NCBI RefSeq assembly: GCF_900111765.1
Contig: NZ_FOIB01000006.1
Location: 186,001-250,000 of the forward strand
Direction: 5' to 3'
Source: Myxococcus fulvus
GTDB taxonomy: Bacteria; Myxococcota; Myxococcia; Myxococcales; Myxococcaceae
Length of the DNA stretch: 64,000 nucleotides
Each line of letters begins with the position of its first letter. Within the stretch, counting starts at the first letter, position 1. The notes under the pieces are model-generated. The model was not told where the DNA came from. It made no database searches and saw only the letters and a list, made by a program, of their open reading frames with translations. The position numbers were made by a program, and so were the translations under genes. This document shows positions 44,212-52,800 of the stretch, one piece after another.

Positions 44212-44745
44212 TTGGCGTTCTACGAGCAGGAAGTCGGCGTCCTGATTCCCGAGGACAAGCTGCAGGCGCGCGTGAAGGAGCTGGGTGCGCAAATCACCCG
44301 GGACTACGCGGGCAAGGAGCTCACCCTCGTCTGTGTGTTGAAGGGCTCCACGTTCTTCGCCATGGACCTGGCGCGCGCGGTGGACCTCCCGCTCACGCTG
44401 GAGTTCCTGGGCGTGTCCAGCTACCAGGGCGGAACGGAGACGACGGGCGAGGTGCGCATCACCACCGACGTCAGCAAGCCGATGGCGGGCAAGCACCTGC
44501 TCATCATCGAGGACATCATCGACACGGGGCTCACCATGAGCTTCCTGTTGGAGAACCTCCGCGCGCGGCACCCGGCGTCGCTGAAGCTGTGCTCGCTCCT
44601 GGAGAAGCCGTCGCGGGCGCGCACGAAGATCGACATCGACTACAAGGGCTTCGTCATCGACGACCTCTTCGTCGTCGGCTACGGCCTGGACTTCGCGGAG
44701 AAGCTGCGCAACGTGCCGTTCATCGGCGTGATGAAGGGCAAGTAG
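44212..44745 (+). CDS. hpt: Hypoxanthine phosphoribosyltransferase
   Basis: 177 aa. Converts hypoxanthine or guanine with PRPP to IMP or GMP. VCVLKGSTFFAMDLARA binds pyrophosphate, and the PRPP loop is LLIIEDIIDTGLTMSFL. FVVGYGLDFAEKLRNVPFIGV is the usual C-terminal end. The start is TTG, 13 bases after the UPRT-like stop, with GGAGGAG before it. Confidence 0.94.
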   Translation: MAFYEQEVGVLIPEDKLQARVKELGAQITRDYAGKELTLVCVLKGSTFFAMDLARAVDLPLTLEFLGVSSYQGGTETTGEVRITTDVSKPMAGKHLLIIEDIIDTGLTMSFLLENLRARHPASLKLCSLLEKPSRARTKIDIDYKGFVIDDLFVVGYGLDFAEKLRNVPFIGVMKGK

Positions 44746-45018
44746 GCTCGGGTGGACCCGGCCGCGCGGGAGGAGGCCCGTCCTCCCGCCGGCTCGAGGG
44801 TGGCGGAGCCTCGGGCGCTCCTCGCGGACAATCGGCCTCCGAGCATGGAGCGAGGTGTCGCTTTGCCACCGGAGCGTGCGTGCGCAGCGTCCCGGGTGGG
44901 ACTGCTGGCGCCGCGAGGCGCCGGGCGCGAGTGTCCGTGTCCGGCTGGAGCGCGGCGAGAGAGGATGCGCATGCGTTCGCCGACGGACAGGAGGACCCCG
45001 GCTGCGGTGTCAGCCGGG

Positions 45019-45804
45019 ATGAATGACGGGATGCGGAAGTACATGGCCGAGTTCATCGGGACGTTCGTCCTGGTGCTCGGCGGCGTGGGGGCGGCCGTGC
45101 TGGCGGGGGACCGCATCGGTTTCCTGGGCGTGTCGTTCGCCTTCGGCCTGTCCTTGCTGGCCATGGTGTATGCGATTGGCCCCATCTCCGGCTGCCACGT
45201 GAATCCGGCGGTGACGTTGGGGCTGACGCTGGCGGGCAAGTTCGAGAACAAGCACATCCTGGGCTATGTGGTGGCGCAGTGTCTGGGCGCGGTGCTGGCG
45301 GCGGGCGTGGTGCTGCTCATCGCCAAGGGCGTGCCCGGGGGCTACCAGGCGTCGGTGGCGGGGCTGGGCTCCAACGGGTACGGCGTCGCGTCTCCGGAAG
45401 GGTATGGCGCGGGGGCGGCGTTCCTGGCGGAGGTGGCGCTGACGTTCCTGCTGGTGCTGACGGTGCTGGGCGCGACGGACGCGCGGGCGCCGGTGGGCTT
45501 CGCGGGGCTGGCGATTGGCCTGGTGCTGACGCTCATCCATCTGGTGGGCATCCCCGTGACGAACACCTCCGTGAACCCCGCGCGCAGCCTGGGGCCGGCC
45601 GTCTTCGCGGGCGGACAGGCGCTGGGGCAGCTGTGGATGTTCATCATCGCGCCGCTCCTGGGCGGGGGGCTCGCGGCGGCGGTGTACCGCTCCGTGTTCG
45701 CGCCGGCCGCGGCCATCTCCGCGCGCACGGCGGAGCGCTCGCTGGATGCCGAGCGGGTGGAGCGCATCGCCCAGGACCGGAGCCGCACGCGCTCGCCGGT
45801 GTGA
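45019..45804 (+). CDS. aqpZ: Aquaporin (AqpZ-type)
   Basis: 261 aa inner-membrane channel with six membrane spans. Two NPA boxes, GCHVNPAVTLG and NTSVNPARSLG, are intact. LIHLVGIPVTNTSVNPARS has the same His and Arg positions as water-selective AqpZ. The C-terminal 35 residues are a charged cytosolic tail. ATG at 45019 gives the usual N-terminus, but ATG at 44971, after GAGAGAGG, is a good alternative. Confidence 0.9.
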   Translation: MNDGMRKYMAEFIGTFVLVLGGVGAAVLAGDRIGFLGVSFAFGLSLLAMVYAIGPISGCHVNPAVTLGLTLAGKFENKHILGYVVAQCLGAVLAAGVVLLIAKGVPGGYQASVAGLGSNGYGVASPEGYGAGAAFLAEVALTFLLVLTVLGATDARAPVGFAGLAIGLVLTLIHLVGIPVTNTSVNPARSLGPAVFAGGQALGQLWMFIIAPLLGGGLAAAVYRSVFAPAAAISARTAERSLDAERVERIAQDRSRTRSPV

Positions 45805-45844
45805 GCGGGCAGGCGCGGCGCGAGTCACCGCGTCGTTGAAGCAG

Positions 45845-45878
45845 GGGCCCGTCGCCGGGAGGTTCTCGGCGGCGGGCC
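45845..45878. terminator. GC-rich hairpin after aqpZ
   Basis: GGCCCGTCGCCG pairs with CGGCGGCGGGCC (one mismatch over 12 bases) about 40 bases past the aqpZ stop. No T-run follows, so it may act as a weak terminator only. Confidence 0.35.
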
Positions 45879-46003
45879 TCGTGCGTGGGGCGGCCCGGGA
45901 CGAAGCCGTGCGGCGGGCGGGGCGAAGCGATATGCAGCGGGTGCGGGGAGGGGCCGTGCCTGCCCGCGCCTGGCTCCGGGACGATGGAGCGGAGTTCTCC
46001 AAC

Positions 46004-46636
46004 ATGCTCTTCGAGCCGACGCGCCTCTCGGCCTTCCTCCTGGCGGGGCTGGTCCTCAACCTCACCCCGGGCCCCGACACGATGTATGTGCTGGCGAGGA
46101 GCATGGGGCAGGGCCGCTCGGCGGGCTTCGTCTCCGCGCTGGGCATCTGCGTGGGCTGCCTGTTCCACATCGCCGCGGCGGCCCTGGGGTTGTCGGCCCT
46201 GCTCGCCACCTCCGCGATGGCGTTCCTGGTGGTGAAGTGGGTGGGCGCGCTCTACCTCGTGTGGATGGGCGTGCAGATGCTGCGCAGCAAGCGAGGGCCC
46301 GACGCGGTCCAGGCGCTGGCGCCCACGAGCCTGGGGCGCATCTTCCGCGACGGCGTCGTGACCAACGTGCTCAACCCGAAGGTGGCGCTGTTCTTCCTCG
46401 CCTTCCTGCCGCAGTTCGTGGACCCGGCGCGTGGCGACGCGGGGCTCCAGTTCGTGCTGCTCGGGCTGTTGTTCGATGTGACGGGGACGCTGTGGCTGTG
46501 CTTCATCGCGGCCGTGGCGGGCGCGTTCGGCGGGTGGCTGCGCAAGAGCCCGCGCTTCGCCGTGTGGCAGCAGCGCGTGACGGGCGGCGTGTTCGTCGCG
46601 CTCGGCGCGAGGCTCGCGCTCCAGGAGCGCACGTAG
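46004..46636 (+). CDS. LysE/RhtB family amino-acid exporter
   Basis: 210 aa with five to six membrane spans. LNLTPGPDTMYVLARSMGQGRSAG is the diagnostic N-terminal LysE signature, and VTNVLNPKVALFFLAFLPQFV the central one. Members export amino acids such as lysine or homoserine lactone-like molecules; the substrate here is unknown. ATG follows GGAGTTCTCCAAC. Convergent with the next gene, 3 bases away. Confidence 0.9.
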   Translation: MLFEPTRLSAFLLAGLVLNLTPGPDTMYVLARSMGQGRSAGFVSALGICVGCLFHIAAAALGLSALLATSAMAFLVVKWVGALYLVWMGVQMLRSKRGPDAVQALAPTSLGRIFRDGVVTNVLNPKVALFFLAFLPQFVDPARGDAGLQFVLLGLLFDVTGTLWLCFIAAVAGAFGGWLRKSPRFAVWQQRVTGGVFVALGARLALQERT

Positions 46637-46639
46637 CCT

Positions 46640-47317
46640 TCAGCGGAGGACGGCGGCGCCGAGCAGGTAGACGACGTAGCAGGCCCAGGGCAGCGCGAAG
46701 GCCATCATCAGCAGATTCAGGCTGGCGGCCCAGACGGGCACGCGCTCGCGTTGGTTGCGCCACGGGAGCATGACGAGCGAGCCGCCCGCGAGCACCGGCA
46801 GCGGCAGCAGGTTGGCGGCGGCCACCTTGGCGCTGAGCAGGCCCCACGCGCGCAGCGGCTCGCCGTCGCGCAGCAGGGCGACGAAGCGCTCGATGCGCTC
46901 CGGGAGGAGCGAGACCTGGAAGGGCAGGGCGAAACCGCTGACGAAGTGGCGCAGGCCCTCACCGGGGCCCAGGCAGGCCATGGCGACCCCGACGAGCACG
47001 ACCCAGGGCAGCACGATGGTGGCCGCGTGCAGCGCGACGGGCAGCTGGCGCAGCCGGTTGTCCTCGGGGACCTTCGAGGACGCCGCGTCCTGCGTCGGGT
47101 CCTCGAAGCTCACCGCGCTGCCGAGGGGGACCAGGGGCCGCATTGCCCACTGGATGCCCCCGAGCGACAGGGTGAAGAGGCGTGGGCCGACGCCCAGCTT
47201 CACCAGCGTGGGCCGCACGCCGAACGAGCTGGCCACGGCCGCCTGACTCAGCGCCCACAGCGCGTTGACGGTGAAGAAGAGCATCCAGAGCCAGAAGAGC
47301 AGGGCGGCGCGGTCCAT
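46640..47317 (-). CDS. Degenerate site-2-protease-like (M50) membrane protein lacking catalytic residues
   Basis: 225 aa, at least four membrane segments. After the first span the sequence WALSQAAVASSFGVRPTL continues KLGVGPRLFTLSLGG, which aligns with the HELGH...GVKV...FSIGFGP run of RseP and other S2P proteases. Later NLLPLPVLAGG (169-179) aligns with NLLPIPxLDGG. The zinc His-Glu-x-x-His is replaced by W21-A-L-S-Q25, and the metal Asp by Ala177. It should bind no catalytic zinc. ATG at 47317 is set by AGGAGG. Family placement by eye; role unknown. Confidence 0.7.
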   Translation of the reverse strand: MDRAALLFWLWMLFFTVNALWALSQAAVASSFGVRPTLVKLGVGPRLFTLSLGGIQWAMRPLVPLGSAVSFEDPTQDAASSKVPEDNRLRQLPVALHAATIVLPWVVLVGVAMACLGPGEGLRHFVSGFALPFQVSLLPERIERFVALLRDGEPLRAWGLLSAKVAAANLLPLPVLAGGSLVMLPWRNQRERVPVWAASLNLLMMAFALPWACYVVYLLGAAVLR

Positions 47318-47627
47318 GGTGTGCCTCCTGTCTATCACGTGACACCCATGGGGTTCACCGTGGCCCGCTCGACTGACGCGCGGTCGCTGGATGCCCTCCC
47401 GTCAGCCTGGTGCCGCGCCTCGGGGGCCGCCAGTCATTCCATCACCGGGATGGGGCCTGCCTTCGCGCTTCGCCGTCGATGTCTCGGATTGCGGCTGGGG
47501 GGCTTCGTCGCACTGGAAGGCTCCCCGTCCTCGCGGAGTGTCGACTATCGGTGGGGCTCGGGAGATGGAGGAGGGCTGGGGGCCCCTCGTGAAATAGAGA
47601 GCCATGCTCCGAGACGAGGAGCGCTCC
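47318..47627. other. 310-base gap with no gene
   Basis: No credible coding region. A palindrome TCACGTGA (47335-47342) lies 18 bases upstream of the leftward gene and could be an operator. GAGGAG just before 47628 is the ribosome site for the acetyltransferase gene. Confidence 0.5.
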
Positions 47628-48287
47628 ATGCCCACGCGAGGAACCTCACGACGACCCGCTGCCCGCGAACGCGCCACGCCCCGACGTCCGGAGGGTGGGC
47701 AGACGCTCACCTTCCACGCGGTGGACGAGACGCGCTGGGTGGACTTCGCCCGGCTGTTCGAGCGTCGAGGCGGCCCCAGCTACTGCTGGTGCATGGTTTG
47801 GCGCGCGCAAGGGGAGGAGGCACGACGGGCGGGGCGCGTGGAGCGCAAGGCCGCCATGCGCAAGCGCGTGAAGCAGGGGACGCCCATCGGGCTGTTGGGC
47901 TACCTCGGTGACGAGCCGGTGGCGTGGTGCTCGCTCGCGCCTCGGGACACGTATCGCAAGGGCCTTGGAGGGCTCGACGCGCCGGAGGACGCCCCGGGCA
48001 GCGTGTGGTCCCTGACGTGTCTGTTCATCGCGCGTGAGGCGCGAGGGCAGGGCATGACACGCCAGCTCATCGAGGCGGCCATCGCGCATGCGCGAAAAGA
48101 GGGCGCGAAGGTGCTCGAGGCCTACCCCGTGGACCCGGAGTCACCGAGCTATCGCTTCATGGGCTTCGTCGGCAGCTACGAGGCGCTGGGGTTCCAGGCG
48201 GTGGGGCGCGAGGGCAGTCGCCGCCATGTCTATCGGTACGCGCTCGGTCCGAAGCGGCGGACCCGCAAGGTCGCGAGTCCGCCATAG
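47628..48287 (+). CDS. GNAT family N-acetyltransferase
   Basis: 219 aa. The GNAT core is seen as VWSLTCLFIAREARGQGMTRQLIEAAIAHA, with the acetyl-CoA-binding R/QxxGxG/A pattern, preceded by VAWCSLAPRDTY and followed by EAYPVD and GFVGSYEALGFQAVG. Similar proteins carry a SYCWCMVWR segment as here. An N-terminal basic tail (1-30) precedes the domain. Substrate unknown. ATG at 47628 is chosen for the GAGGAG site; an ATG at 47604 is possible. Convergent with the partner-family gene. Confidence 0.85.
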   Translation: MPTRGTSRRPAARERATPRRPEGGQTLTFHAVDETRWVDFARLFERRGGPSYCWCMVWRAQGEEARRAGRVERKAAMRKRVKQGTPIGLLGYLGDEPVAWCSLAPRDTYRKGLGGLDAPEDAPGSVWSLTCLFIAREARGQGMTRQLIEAAIAHARKEGAKVLEAYPVDPESPSYRFMGFVGSYEALGFQAVGREGSRRHVYRYALGPKRRTRKVASPP

Positions 48288-48327
48288 ACGCCTTCGGAGC
48301 GTCGACCACGACGTCACCGCGCCGCCG

Positions 48328-49734
48328 TCACTTGCACGGACTGTTGACGTCCTCCGCGACGGCCACCACATCCAGGGTGATGCTCTTCGGGTTCGTCACC
48401 CAGCCGCCCGCGGAGATTTGATGATGGCCGTTGTTGGTGCCCTTGGGGTTCGCGAAGGCCGTCACCCGGTAGTTCAAGATCTCCTGGAAGAGGACGTTGC
48501 GGTTGGTCGCGATCATGCTCGCGCTGAACCGCCACGCCGCCACGTTCTCGACGGTGAACGACGAACTGGCCAGGGTGTTCAGCGTCTTCACCCGGCCGCC
48601 GTACCCGCCCTCGAACATGTTCGACCACCAGCGTGAGAACTCGTTGGGAGGATCGTTCAGGGAGTTCCACGGGTCGCGGTGGAAGCTGAGCCAGACGGCG
48701 GTCCCGGAGCTGGTGGCGCTCCGGTTCGACAGCCCCCAGCCCTCCTGCGTCCTCGCTACCGGGCCATGGGCCGCGGACCAGTAGTTGGCCATGCAGCTGC
48801 CATCCTGGAGGTACTTCACGTGGAGCGGGATGGAGATCTGCGTGATGGGATTCACGTTGTTGGTGGTCTCGGGGCTGGTGCCGAGCAGCGGCGCGCCCCG
48901 GTTGTTCGTGCACTGGGCCTGGAATTGGTATTGGTAGTAGCCCTTGGCGTTGTCCTCGCGGACCATGAGGGTGCGAGGGCTGCAGGTCGCCTGCTGGACG
49001 CGGATGACCACGTAGTCCGCGTTCGACTTCCCATTCTCCCGGTAGACGTAGAACGAGCTGGTGAACCCGAACTCGACGTCCTGGGACTTGCCCTGGGTCG
49101 CCTTCCAGGAATCGTTCGTCACGCGGGCGCTGTAGCTGCCGGTCAGCGTCCGGATGCCATACATGACGCCCTGGGGAGGAATCAGTCCGGGCCCTCCCAC
49201 GGAGCGCGCGCTGCGCTCCCGGTGGGCTTCGAGCGTCGCGGCCCAGTCGCGCGGTTCGCCCTGGCGCTCGAGCACCGCGAGGGAGGGCCTGGCCGTCGGG
49301 GAGGTTGGCGGCACGGCCTCTGCCTCTCCACCCGAGAGGACCTGCTCGTCGGTGGTCGTCACCGGTGTGGTGTCGTCGAGCGCGGTGACGGCATAGCTGG
49401 AGGGGGTGGTGGCCTTCAGGTCTCGGGTGACCATGAGGACGGAGGCGCCGTCCTGCACCTCACAGCCGCAGATGTCCGCCAGCGCCTTGCGCGCGGGGCC
49501 GTCCGGATGGCGGAGCACCAGCAACTTGCCCGAGTCCAGGGCCTGTCGCAGCAAGGGGGCATACTGGTCGGGCTTCGTGGTGGCGCAGTCGATCCACAGC
49601 ACCTCCGCGATGCCCAGGTCGTCCGTGCCCTGCTTCACGGAGACCTCCGCCACGCTCTTCAGCGCGTTGAAGTCCTGTCCCGTCGTGGTGCCCGCGAAGA
49701 GAATCTTCGGCTTCGTCCGAGTCGTCGGCTGCAT
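48328..49734 (-). CDS. RHS-partner family protein A (unknown family)
   Basis: 468 aa. The N-terminal 100 residues look like an alternating alpha/beta domain (KILFAGTTTGQDFNAL, AEVLWIDCATTKPDQY, SVLMVTRD). A Ser/Thr/Pro-rich linker follows, and from about residue 178 a conserved beta-rich part begins SVGGPGLIPPQGVMYGIR. It has DYVVIRVQQ, the Cys motif GSC and a C-terminal PCK. The same parts occur in two other genes of the region. No signal peptide or membrane span. GGAGG lies 9 bases before the ATG. It lies 86 bases downstream of the first giant RHS gene and is probably co-transcribed. I do not recognise the family. Confidence 0.8.
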   Translation of the reverse strand: MQPTTRTKPKILFAGTTTGQDFNALKSVAEVSVKQGTDDLGIAEVLWIDCATTKPDQYAPLLRQALDSGKLLVLRHPDGPARKALADICGCEVQDGASVLMVTRDLKATTPSSYAVTALDDTTPVTTTDEQVLSGGEAEAVPPTSPTARPSLAVLERQGEPRDWAATLEAHRERSARSVGGPGLIPPQGVMYGIRTLTGSYSARVTNDSWKATQGKSQDVEFGFTSSFYVYRENGKSNADYVVIRVQQATCSPRTLMVREDNAKGYYQYQFQAQCTNNRGAPLLGTSPETTNNVNPITQISIPLHVKYLQDGSCMANYWSAAHGPVARTQEGWGLSNRSATSSGTAVWLSFHRDPWNSLNDPPNEFSRWWSNMFEGGYGGRVKTLNTLASSSFTVENVAAWRFSASMIATNRNVLFQEILNYRVTAFANPKGTNNGHHQISAGGWVTNPKSITLDVVAVAEDVNSPCK

Positions 49735-49820
49735 CGTGTCTGGCCTCCATGGCAGTTGCACTGCATCCAGCCCCCGGCACGGACGGCATGCCGGGGCCAC
49801 AACGGTGTCGAGGTGTGTCC

Positions 49821-52800
49821 TCACTTCATGCCGGGCAGGAAGTACTGCTCCGCGTGCAGGTAGCTGAGCGTGTACCCGAGCGATGTCCCGAACGTGCCGC
49901 CGAGCGAGAGCGCGACGAGCTTGCGCAGCCCCTCGACCTCCAACTGCATCGTGGGGCCGTTGGCGACGTTGTAGCTGGCCCGGCGCAGGCCATCCGCCAG
50001 CCCGTCCAGGTCATCCAGCGAGCGCGCCACGCGGCTGAGCGTGGCCTTGCCGCCGGAGGCGACGACGCTGCCCACGCCTCCCGCCACGCCGCCGAAGATG
50101 GCGGCGAAGGTGAGGTCCGCGCCCAGCGGGGCGCCCGCGACGGCGTTGCCGATGAGCTGGCTGCTCAGGCCGGACACCACGCCGCCAATGACATCCACGC
50201 CCGCGCGCAGGCCGATGTTGAGCAGGCTCTTGCTGGCGAGGTTGAGGCTGGTGGCGGCGATCTCTCCCACCGCGGAGAAGCCTCCGGCGATGGCGCCCGC
50301 CGCGGCGCCGATGCCCACCTGGGCGCCCCAGTCCGCCCAGCTGAACTCCTTGCCCATCGCGTTCGTGCTGATGTTGTAGGCGAGCCCTCCCAGCCCCGCG
50401 CCCACCAGCCCGCCCACCGCCACGCCGATGGCCACGGCGGCGACCCCCTGGAGTCCGGGCACGAACGACAGCGCGATGCCGCCCGCGATGAGCGCGATGT
50501 CCACCGCGTAGGAGACGATCTCCTCCCAGTGCTTGGAGAACCACTGGGGCAGCGTGTTGGTGAAGAAGTTCTTGATGGCGCCGAAGAAGCCGCGGCCCGT
50601 CGGGTCGATGAGCGTGAGCGGGTCGTTCAGGGCGTACGCGTAGCGGTTGAACGCCCCCATGCGGTCGTCGGGCGCGCCCATCTGCGCGTCGGCGGTGATG
50701 AAGTTGCCCAAGAGCGGGCTGTAGTAGCGCGAGGACGCGTAGTAGAGGCCCGTGCTGTCCAGCTCCAGCCCCGTGAACTTCCGCCGGACGTCGTCCTGCC
50801 CCGAGCGCACACGCGGCTGGCCGAAGGGCTCGTAGTCCAGGCGGCTCGCCACCTGGCCCTGCTCGTCGGTCGACAGGGTGGTGCTCTGCGTGTTGTCCAG
50901 GTGGAAGTAGCGCGTGCCCGGCGACGGCACACCGGCGTGTCCCGTGGGCGGCGTGCCCGACTCCGCCACCGTGACGGAGGCGACGAGCGCGTCCCCGTCC
51001 AGGATGTAGCGCGTGTGTTGCCGCGCGCCGCTGGCGAAGCGGACCACCTCGAAGCAGGGCGCCACGTAGTACGTCGTGAGGTCCGGCTCGGCCTTCTTCA
51101 GGCGGCGCCCGTCCTGGTCGTACGTGAAGCGGACCTGGCCCACTTCCTGGAGCCGCCGCTCCGGGTCGTAGCCGAAGCGGGTGGTGTTGCCCTGGTACGT
51201 CAGCTCCACGAGGCTGCCGTTGCCGTCGTAGCGCGTGTGCAGCGCGTCCGGGCTCGCGGGGGAGTAGCCCCGCGCAATCTGGTGGCCCAAGCGCTCCAGC
51301 GTGAGCCCGGCCTTGCTCGTGAGGCTGCAGGCCCCGTCGTAGGCGAAGTCCTGGGTGCCGTACCCGCCGCCCTGGGCCTTCACCAGCTGGCCCAGCATGT
51401 CGTAGGTGAAGCTCTGGCCCTGGGGCGTCTCCAGCCTGTCGCGGACGGCGCTCACCTGCCAGAAGGCGTCCCACTCCAGGGTGCTGGCGGACGCGGGCTT
51501 CTCGTCGCCGGTGAATACGTCCTGGGTGAGCAGGTGCCCGTCCGGCGTGTACGTCCACGCCGTCCGCGCGCCATTGCCATACCGGGCCACCGCGGGTGCG
51601 CCCAGCGCGGTGAAGTCGGAATGGACCAGGTGCTCCTTGGCGCCCTCCGTGATGCGTACGAGCCGCTGGAGCGCGTCGCGGTGGTAGCCCACCTCCGTCT
51701 TCGCGGTGTCCGGGTAGACGATGCGCGAGACGAGCCGCGCGGGCGTGAAGTCCTGGCCCAGCGTGTACGCCGTCCCGTCGAGCGTCAGCTTCACGGAGGT
51801 CGTGTTCCCGTCCGCGTCGTGCCCATAGACATACGCGGAGCCGTCGGGGAGCTGGACGCCCGTCAAGAGCCCGAGCGAGTACGCGCTGGTCGGCTCGTCG
51901 TAGGTGTAGTCCGTGCGCGAGGTGCCCGCCTGCTTCGACAGGACACGCCGGAGCGCGTCGTGCCGGAACACCGTCGTCTGGCCGGTGCCGTCGGTGTGCG
52001 TCCACTCCCGCTGCGCGTCGCGGTAGGCGTACGTCTCGCGGGTGAAGGTGGTGCTCCCCGAGCGGGTGGTGATGGCGGTGTGCCGGTCCACGCCGTCGTA
52101 TGTGAAGGTGGTCTCCACCTTCGGGTCCGTGGCGCTCAGTCGCCGGCCGATGGCGTCGTAGGTGTAGCGCGTGGTGTTGCCGCGCCCGTCCTGCAGCTCC
52201 ATCAGGCTCCGCGAGTCGCCGTGGAACCCGTGCGTCATCGTGCGCGTGCGCGGCGCCGCGGTGCCGACGCCCTCGGTGAGCACGACGCGGTCGGCGCGCG
52301 GGTACTGGTAGGTGGTGACGTTGGGCGCGGCGCCGGCGCTGGACGTCTCCCGGCGCACCACGCGCTCGTATTCGTCGTAGCTCAGGGCCTGGGCCCGCTT
52401 GGGCGTGTCGCCGCTGAAGTAGGGCAGGCTCTGCTCGAGCGGCTGGTCATGCGCGTCCAGGACGGTGTCCTCGAGGATGGCGCGGCCGATGAGCGCGCCG
52501 TTCTCCATGCCCTGGCTCGCCGTGCGCGTGACTCGGCCGAAGCCGTCCACGTACTCGGTGCGCACCAGCCACACGTCCTTGTTCCAGTCCTGGCGCGTCA
52601 GCGTCTTGCGGTAGGCCCCCGTGCCATCCTGGCCGCGCTGGAAGCGCATCGTCGCGACGAGCGCGCCGCCGGGGCCCATCCGCTGCGTCTCCACCGGGCG
52701 CCCCAGCCCGTCGTGCACGTGGACCTCGCGGGCGCCGTTGGGCTGGGTCTGCGAGGTCAGCACGCCCTGGGCGGCGTCGTACTGGAACTCGAACTCCAGC

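Noticed and set aside
48328..49734. Partner proteins as immunity proteins for the RHS tails
   Set aside because: At 318-468 aa and with conserved sequence across all copies they do not look like immunity proteins, which are usually small and as variable as the toxin tails.
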